64,000 nt of DNA from Hyphodiscus hymeniophilus (Eukaryota; Ascomycota; Leotiomycetes; Helotiales; Hyphodiscaceae): assembly GCA_016508695.1 (NCBI GenBank), contig VNKQ01000019.1:1-64000 (forward strand), given 5' to 3'. Each line of letters begins with the position of its first letter. Position 1 is the first letter of the stretch. Positions 56,122 to 64,000 of this stretch are shown piece by piece. The notes under the pieces were generated by a model. It saw only the letters and a list, made by a program, of their open reading frames with translations, did no database searches and was not told where the DNA came from. A program made the translations under genes and the position numbers.

Positions 56122-58880
56122 TCTTATATTAAATTATTCTCTTAAATATAATAACTCTTATTTTAATGTAACTAATTATTTTAGATTTAGTTTTATTACT
56201 CTAAACTCTAAGATTAAAAGTTTTATATTTTTTTAATAATAGTATATCTTTTATAAGATTGAATTAATCTAATAATAATATTCGACTTAGGGTTTAAAAA
56301 ACTCGCTCTATCTTATAGCCCTTTTAAGGTTTAAAGAATATATTATTTATTAAATTAGCTTTAAAGACTTTAAAACTAGTATAATCTAAAGCTCCTTATA
56401 TATATATATATAATTATTATAAAGTATAATTTTCTAAGAATATATATTTGTGAAATTTAATATAAAACTACTAATAGTTATTCCTATTAAACTTTTACGT
56501 GGGACTTAAGTAAGTCCCAAATTAATAAAAGAGTAAGTCCTAAATATAAGAACCTTATATAAGGGGTTAAAATGGGACTTAGTTGAAATACTCTTTTTAG
56601 ACGCTTTAGAGCCTAACCTAAGAATATAAAATAATATACTAAGTAAGCGCTATACTTAAGTAAAACAAGTAAGTTAAAAAACTTAGACTTAAATTAATAA
56701 ATAAGTATCTAAAAATCTAGTTATATTTTAGTATTCCTTAAGAAAGAGGCTTATATATAAGGTATTATAAATAAAGAAAGTTTAAAATATATATTTAAAT
56801 TAAATATTCAAATAATAATATAATAAAAATTAATTATTGTTAAAAGGCCTAGTCGTCGACTCGCTTATAGGCCTCTTATACCGTTGTCTCTAAGTAGTCA
56901 GGGAATCGGAAATGGGCTAGTAATAAGAATAGACTACAAAACGCAAATATTAAAAATTAATAATTTTATACCCAAATTTATATATTTTCAGTATCTAAAG
57001 AGCTTATAAGATTTTACTTATTAATCTAAATCGAAAAGAAAGACTTATAAACTATATTAAATATTCGAATTAAATAAATTCGCATTTAATTCTTACTTTA
57101 TAATAACGTTTTCTTTATTATTATAACTACTAAATAATACGAAATTATTAGCTTATAGTATTAGTTATATTAATAACGCAAGTTCTTATAATTTAAGTAA
57201 GATTTTAAATCAATCGTTTTTCTTTTCTTATTTTATTATTTCTAACTCTAAATTTATATATCTTACTAATTATATATCGAGTTATAAGCTAGGTAATATA
57301 GTCTCTCTAATTACTTTCTCGATTACCTTTAGGTTAGGAATAAAAGTATAAGTAAGGAATAATATAAGATTATTAAGTAAAATTAACTTAAGTTATTATT
57401 TTTAAAATTACTCTTTCTTATATATAAGTACTCCTTTTGTATACTTAATTACTTTCTTTATATTCTTTACTTTTTATAATACAAATTCGATTATTTTTTT
57501 CTTTATATTAGTAATATCTTTCTTCTTCTTATTAATTAGTTTTTATACTTCTTTTATAGAGAATATATTACTCTTTTAAAGTCGTTACTAACTCTAATTC
57601 TTTTATTTTATAATCTTATAAAAATAACTAAAAAGTATTTTATTCTTAGCTTAAATTATTATAACTTAATTAATTACTTCCTTAATACTTTTATAAAACG
57701 ATTACTATTATTATTAAGTAAGTAAACTTTATAAGATTTAATAGTTTTAGTATTATATTATTAAGGTATTTTTCGACCTAATATATAGTTCGAGGGGTTT
57801 AAAAAAGATAAGAAAGAGAAAATTCTTTTATATTATCTTTTATAGTCTTCTTCTTAAATTGATTAAGGTTCTTCTCGACTTGCTTTTTATTATAATCTTT
57901 ATAATTTTACTTTCTTAAAAGCGCTTTTAATAATTACTATAGTAAAAGTCTTTTATTAAATTAAGTAAAAGTCTTAAAAGAAAGCTAAAATCTTATAATC
58001 GAGTTTAAGGTTTATAATCGCAAATTAAAGAGTCTTTTAATACTAATACTTATAAACTTAAAAGACAACGACATTTAGAGATTAAAGAATATATATAAGA
58101 TATAAAGAGAATAAAAAAATAATAATACTATTTTTATATGCTTTTAAATAGAATTCTAGCGTATTATAACCCCCCCTTTAATCGCAAAGAACTAGACGCT
58201 AAGGCTCCCTCTTTTTTGCCTTTAAATATTTAATAAAATAATTAAGCTATAATAAAGTAATATTATTATTTGTAAACTTTAAATCTAATATAATAACTCT
58301 CTCTCCCTTTATTAGGTTATTATTAAACTACGCTATTATAATATATTTACCTTATATAACGTAAAATAATAAGATCTTATAATTGTCTTTAATATTAATT
58401 GTCTTAATAACTATAAGGGATTTTCGATTCTTAGGGGAAATAGAGTAGACTTAATAAGTCAAAATAAGGTAAGTAAGTAAGTAATTCTTACTTTTTAAAC
58501 CTCGCTAAGAATAACTATTTTTACTCCTTTAGTATAACTAACGCAAAACTAGTTTCGTTTATATTATATAAGTTTCTAGGCTATATTTGATATTAAACTA
58601 AAGCTAGAAAGTATATTTTATAAACCTAGTATTTTATAGTCTTATTATTATTAGTTGTTACTTTCTCTTTTACAATTACTTTAAACTTGATTTTATATAA
58701 TTATCTCTCTTTCTAGAACTTTGTAAGATAGCCTTACAATAGTACTAGCTTATTATCTTTTACGCGAAGCTTTATAATAACTAATATAAAAATCTCTCGA
58801 GTCGGGAATTAATTATACTTAAGCTAGTACTTAATAAAGAAGAAGACTTATCTCTCTTACGCGGAAAAGAGTATTCTAGT
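56122..58880. other. AT-rich DNA, unassigned transposon debris
   Basis: About 2.8 kb. No frame keeps recognisable motifs. A G-run at 58170-58176 (CCCCCCC on the + strand) and weak minus-strand coding bias near 57800-58850 hint at an eroded element read on the minus strand, but I cannot classify it. Confidence 0.5.
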
Positions 58881-58888
58881 ATTATAAC

Positions 58889-59478
58889 TAGGCTGGCCGG
58901 ACTGAACCGCGGTCTTATATCTAGACTAGACCGAACTATATAATAGTCTTTAAAATTATTTTTAAGACTAAATTATATATATATAATAGTCCCTAATTTA
59001 TTTAAGACTAAACTATATATAGTTTAGTCTTAAGAAATCGAGACCGAACTATATAATAGTCCCTAATTTATAATTAAAACCGGACTATAATAATCCTAAA
59101 AAAATCGGTTTAAACTATTTATAATTTAATTAATTAAATATTAAATATTTTTTAATTTTAAATATTATAATATTACTCTTAAGTATTACTTTATAACTTT
59201 TATATAAAAACCTTTTTAATTTTATATATTAATAAAGATAATCTAATTATTTATAATAGTTTAAACTAAACTAAACTATTTATAAACTAGACTATAAGAC
59301 TAAAGTCCTAAGTATAGTCCCTATAAATCTAGGTTTTAAAACTAAACTATTTATAGACTAAACTATAAGACTATAGTCCTAAGTATAGTCCCTAAAAACT
59401 TAGATTTTAAGACTAAACCGTTATATAGTCCCTAAAAACCCTATAGTCTAGGACTAAACTAGACTATCGGCCAGCCTA
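58889..59478. mobile_element. 590-bp hAT-like miniature element (MITE)
   Basis: The ends TAGGCTGGCCG (58889) and CGGCCAGCCTA (59478) are 11-bp perfect inverted repeats. Flanks are ATTATAAC (58881-58888) and ATTATAAT (59479-59486), an 8-bp duplication with one C/T difference; 8 bp is the hAT size. The inside has no coding sequence but many copies of GACTAAACTAT / ATAGTCCCTAA-type words in both orientations, able to fold into hairpins. Confidence 0.82.
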
Positions 59479-59486
59479 ATTATAAT

Positions 59487-60289
59487 TACCCTTACTAAGA
59501 CTAATACGATTTAATCGAGCGATCGAATTACTTAAAGTTCTTAGGTTTATCTTATATATTTGTATTATTATTTTCTTTATCTCTTTGGGATTTTCTTAAA
59601 GGAATATAATCGCCTTATATAATCGCGTCTTTAAATTATCTATATCGTTTAGTATAAGAGAATTTTAAATTATATCTTAAAGTAATAGGCTAGATTTATA
59701 ATTTAAAGTTATAACTAAGTTTAAAGAATAGTTAGAAAGTTTACAAAGATTTTTTATTAGGGAATTGCATATAAATTATCTAGGGACGAGCTATTTCAAC
59801 TCCAATGCCGGCTATTTCAACTCTACTAGTCCCAGATTGTTTTCACACTTGCGTATATCTAGTAAGCTCTACCTACTATATAAATTTGTATGCGCGCAAG
59901 AGTATATAATATATATATCACAAAATTGAGGCTCAACTAATCTTATAGTTATAGAATATTTAATTACACTCGTTAAATATTTAGTTACGTCGTGTAATTA
60001 CCTAAGCTTTATCTAAGTACTTATTTCGCTAAGCTCTACGAGAGTAATTTAATACTTAGGAGAAGACTTACTTCTTCTTCTTTTTTTTTTAAACTAAATA
60101 ATACTTAATATATACTTATTCGAGTAGTCTTTTCTTATAAACCCTTTCTCTTTAAAAATTAGACTAATTATCTACGCGATAATTATAAGCCTAGTTCGTA
60201 TAATACTTAGGGATTATTTATTCTAAGAAGTATATTATAATACGCTATTATACGAGTAGATTTAAGTATATGGCTTTGCCTACTAAAAT
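59487..60289. other. AT-rich DNA before the copia relic; possible LTR
   Basis: Contains GCTATTTCAACTC twice at 59788-59823 inside a GGGAC...GTCCC pair (59783-59847), a likely remnant of an LTR end. The rest to 60289 would be leader; no tRNA-primer site could be confirmed. Confidence 0.4.
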
Positions 60290-63200
60290 AAACGAGCTAA
60301 CTCTTACCGACTCTTTAAGAAGAATAACCCTTATATTAAAGTTTTCTCCGATTAGAATAATAACTAATTATTTGATTTATTTTATATATAATTACCTAAA
60401 AGCCTTTAAGTAAAGTATTAACTATTTTATAATATATCTACCTTATATAGTATAGCGATTCTAGTCGACATTTAATTAAAGACCCAATTAAAGTAGCTAG
60501 AATAATACTCTTTCTTTTACTATAACGCAAGATTACTTAGTATTTTGGAATATATAAATCTAATAGTTTTAAGTACTCTAATATATTCCGCGCTCCCTCT
60601 AAAGGCGATAAGATTAGAATAAATAATCGAGGAGTTAAATATAGTTTAGTAGCTTAAGCAAATTGAGTTCGATCTTATAAAGACAATAAAGGCGGAATAA
60701 GATCGCATTAGAATCGCAAATCAAACGCGTAATAAGACCCTAGTAACCTCTAAAAGAACGCTCTTTACTCTAGAAGAAGTAGATCTCGGACTAGAACTAG
60801 TTATTCCTTTTAAACTAACTATTATTATTACGATATATAATAATATTCGGGGTCGATATTAAGCTTACTTCGAGTCGGTTATATAAGAGTATAAGGAATA
60901 AGATAAATAATTACGGGATCTTCTAGTAATCTCTAATTAAGTAAATTTATTTGTTAATAAAGAAATATTATAAGTAATTAAAACTAAATTAATACTTAGT
61001 AATAATATAAGCTTATAATTACTTTTAATCGAACTTAAGAATCGTATAGCTCTAATAAAAGAAACCTTTATAGTTATAACTTAATAAACTTACCGAGAAG
61101 TCTTAAAAGAAAGTTAGAAAAGCTCGACTAATTGCCTTAAGTGGTTTTTAAAGTAAGAGAATGCGTTAATTACTACTCGCATATATAAACTTCTAAATAT
61201 CGAGCTAGGCTACCTCTTAATTACTAATTTCTTAGAAGCGATTAAAAGAATACTCTTAAAGTTTACTTGCAATTAAATAAGTAAGGTAATTATAGCTTAA
61301 GAAATAAGAGAAGTAATTATTAATATTAATATCTTAGGACGACTCTTCTTAGCTTATTTACATAAGTAATTACTAAATATAAAATTAGTAAAATCTCGTT
61401 TAGTAATAGCTACTCTTAGAAGTTCTTTAAGATAAGATTAATCGCTAAGTCTCTTTAGATATAATTGTCTATACCTTCTAAAAGGTAAAAAGCATTTTTA
61501 GAAACTAGAGTCTTACAAACGCCTAAAAGTAGCGATTATTAGGATAACTAATTATAAGTTTAAGACTAAGCTTAGTAATCCTAAAAAAGATAAAATTAAA
61601 GATCAAGTAAGAAGTGGCTATTAGAAATAACTAATCGAAAAAAAGAAGTAAAAGCAATACCTCGATAAGATACTAAACTCGAAGAAATAGCGGGGTAAGT
61701 ACTTAGATAAAGTCAATTATACAATTATTAATTTAGACTTACTTGAAAAAGTAAGTTATAAGATTTATTTAACCTTTAATTCTCTAAAGAAACACTTACT
61801 TTCTAATAATATACTCTTTAATAATTGCGGATTAATATACTTAGTTAATATAAAGGACTTACTTAAGCCTAATTCCTTTATTCCTTTAATTAGTAGTAAT
61901 ATAGTCGAAGTTAGTTTGGGTACTCTTCTAATTATTAAAAGAGGTACTCGAGTGATTAAAAATCTATTTAATAGGCTAGAAGGACCTTATATATTTAATT
62001 TTACTCTTTCGGATATAGTTATAATTAATAGTTTTTATGTAAATATTATTTTAAAAGCTTAAATACTTAAGGCAAGGGTTTAGTTCTATAGACTTAATTA
62101 TTTATTAAGATATAAGAGTATTAATTCTAATGTTATTATACTTAGTATAAAACGTAAATTCAACTTAGTTTTCCTTAAATATAAGCTACTTACCTCTTAC
62201 CTAAGTTCTCTCCCTATAATTCTAATACGTATAAGACTAATAATAATATACCTAATAATCAAATAATAACTAAAGAAGTTATTTAAACAATTAAGAGACT
62301 ACTTAAAATCCCGGAGCGATTTAGCTAAGCTTTAGTATTAACAAATAGAATACTCTAGACTAAAGGTCCTCGAGTCACTTATAAAAGCGGCTAAAAATAT
62401 AATTATTAAGAGAATACTAATCGCATATTATAAAGCTTACTCTCTTATATTAGCTAAAAAGCAAATCTCTTATTAAGTATTATACTTTAAATCGCCAAAA
62501 CTATTTTAAAGAATTATTTGGGATCTCTTTAATTTCCTTAGAATATATAATAGTATTAGCTAGATTCTATTAATTAAGGACGAGTTTAGTAGAAAGTACT
62601 AGGGATTTATACTTATAGAGAAACGTAAGATCGCAATTATAGACTCGATCTCCTATTTTAATATATAAGTAAAACGCTAATTTAGACTATCGATTTATAA
62701 GATTAAAAGTAATTAAAACACTTTAGTAATCTCTTCTTTTAGTATAATAGATTTTAAGCGATAGGCCGATATAAAAGGAATCAATATAAAATTAGTACTA
62801 GCTTATACTTACGAGCCTACTAGTATAATCGAGAAAGCTAAGAGAGATATAATCGAGAAATCGATTAGAATAAGACTTACTACTAATCTCCCGGAAAACC
62901 TTTAGCTAGAGATATATAAAGTAGCAATTTACTTATATACTATTCTTTCTTTTAAAGCTTATAAGTAACGCTTACCAAATAAAGTCCTATACTTATAGTT
63001 TTGGAATTACTTTAGGTAATATAATTAAGCGCTTATATAATAAGTAATAACTAATCTTAAACCTAACTAAAATAGGATTTATACTTATAGCGCTTAAGTA
63101 TACGCTTTAAAGAAAGAATAATAAGAAGGCGAAAACAAAAGAGTATTTAAAGTATTTCCCCGAGTATATATTAAATACTTAATTAGATATATCGCGTCTA

Positions 63201-64000
63201 ATATATATAGGATCTAAGTACTTTAACTTAAAAGAGTAATTATTATAAGAGACGTAATCTTCGATAAAACTAAATTCTATATTCCTAATTAAGAGATATA
63301 AGAGTAATAGCCCTTAGTAAGCGCCAAAGTTATTATTTCTCTAATCGAAGAGTATAGAATTTAAGATACTACTAGTAGAATTATTAAATATTTTCTTATA
63401 AACGAGATACTCTCTTTTAAAAGAAAAGTTATAACTATACTAAAAGATTTTATACGCGAGATTCTAGGGAGTAAGCTTTTAAGTAAAGATAACAAGAGTT
63501 AAAACTCGGGGGTAAGTAGAGAAATTAGACTTTTAACTCTTAAATAAACACTTAAGCTAGTAAACTTATAAATAAGAACTAAGAGGAATAGTAACAATTA
63601 TTTATTTAAAAGAATACTTATAGTTAGTAATTATATTAATAGCGAGTTAGATAAGAGTATAATTACTCGAGGATTAACTTAATTATTAAACGAATACCCG
63701 AGTAAGAATAAACAATTAATCCCTTAAGTAGTTATATATTAATCTAGGGAATTACTTAGCCTAACGTAAGGCGAATTTAGCTTTAGTAATTGTAAAATAG
63801 CTACGAGTAATAGTCTCTTAGTAATAAAGAGTAGCCTTTTAGGCAATACCCCGATAATAAGAGTCTTAAATTATAAGATATACTAATTGGGTAAATTAAA
63901 ACAATAAGTATAAAAAAATTAACGGCCTAAGCTACAAATCGTCTCTAAAGAAGATTTAGATAAAGACGAACTAAGTATATTATATATTACTTTAATATAT
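60290..64000 (+). mobile_element. Ty1/copia LTR retrotransposon polyprotein relic (continues past window)
   Basis: Plus-strand frame fragments give the copia order of gag, protease and integrase. 60590-61160: coiled-coil gag-like sequence. About 61800-62170: protease neighbourhood ('LLKPNSFIPL', 'GTLLIIKRGTRVIKNLFN', 'KRKFNLVFLKYK'); the active-site Asp-Ser-Gly is mutated to Asn-Asn-Cys. About 62510-62960: integrase core ('IIWDLFNF', 'IKDEFSRKY', 'VKRQFRLSIYKIKS', 'LAYTYEPTSIIEKAKRDIIE', 'RLTTNLPENL', 'IYLYTI'). About 62975-63040: 'PNKVLYLQFWNYF'. Stops are everywhere and nearly all can be read as RIP of CAA/CAG/TGG codons. Protease before integrase with reverse transcriptase still to come indicates copia rather than gypsy. 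Confidence 0.8.

Larger units (their letters stand above)
54738..64000. other. AT-rich isochore made of decayed transposons
   Basis: From about 54738 to the end of the window the DNA is strongly AT-rich and loaded with TTA/TAA/TAG, in contrast to the gene-bearing DNA before it. Every recognisable piece is a transposon relic. This matches the RIP-made AT isochores of many ascomycetes. Confidence 0.88.

Noticed and set aside
58889..59478. CRISPR-like array from the repeated GACTAAACTAT words
   Set aside because: Spacing is irregular, words occur in both orientations, the host is a fungus, and inverted ends with an 8-bp target duplication explain it as a MITE.
54738..64000. tRNA or rRNA genes in the AT-rich region
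   Set aside because: No cloverleaf, A/B boxes or rRNA core sequence could be seen on either strand.

Overview
The window is the end of a chromosome of a filamentous ascomycete (Pezizomycotina). It opens with CCCTAA telomere repeats (1-40). Its genes carry short GT-AG introns, mostly 45-75 bp with a few up to about 105 bp. The protein families are typical of moulds: Zn2Cys6 and C2H2 regulators, P450s, MFS transporters, GH30/GH92 and a C45 acyltransferase. The transposon relics show C-to-T/G-to-A decay of the RIP (repeat-induced point mutation) type. I cannot name the species. Exon structures were built by hand from splice signals and reading frame. For every intact multi-exon model except two, the exon lengths sum to a multiple of three; the two exceptions each fall one base short at a poly-G run.

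Layout. 0-7 kb: telomere, a decayed CYP504-like P450, an intact zinc alcohol dehydrogenase, a small Dabb-domain protein and a decayed transcription factor. 7.5-14.1 kb: an allantoate-permease-type transporter and a C45 (isopenicillin-N-acyltransferase-like) enzyme, head to head. Their shared promoter region is split by a 2.5-kb Mutator-like element (MULE) with 41-bp inverted ends and a perfect 8-bp target duplication. 14-34 kb: an aconitase fragment, a Zn2Cys6 regulator, a secreted beta-helix protein, LINE and pogo relics, a secreted GH30 beta-1,6-glucanase, a block of decayed coiled-coil/Ser-rich coding sequence, and a secreted GH92 alpha-mannosidase with one frameshift. 34-37 kb: gene-poor DNA, partly AT-rich.

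37-54.7 kb is a coherent cluster. It holds a TRI12-type MFS pump (one frameshift), an aryl-alcohol-type dehydrogenase, an aldehyde dehydrogenase, a P450, a salicylate-hydroxylase-like FAD monooxygenase, a regulator with both C2H2 fingers and a Zn2Cys6 cluster, and a divergently transcribed partner that has a transcription-factor middle domain but no visible DNA-binding domain. A truncated P450 ends it. The enzyme set would suit oxidation of an aromatic alcohol through aldehyde and acid to a ring-hydroxylated product, with efflux; the substrate is inferred, not seen.

54.7-64 kb is an AT-rich isochore that starts abruptly inside the truncated P450. It contains a direct-repeat pair resembling LTRs of a short element, a 576-bp internally deleted copy of the same MULE (also with a perfect 8-bp duplication), a 590-bp hAT-like miniature element, and a Ty1/copia polyprotein relic that runs off the window. 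I found no tRNA, rRNA or CRISPR array.
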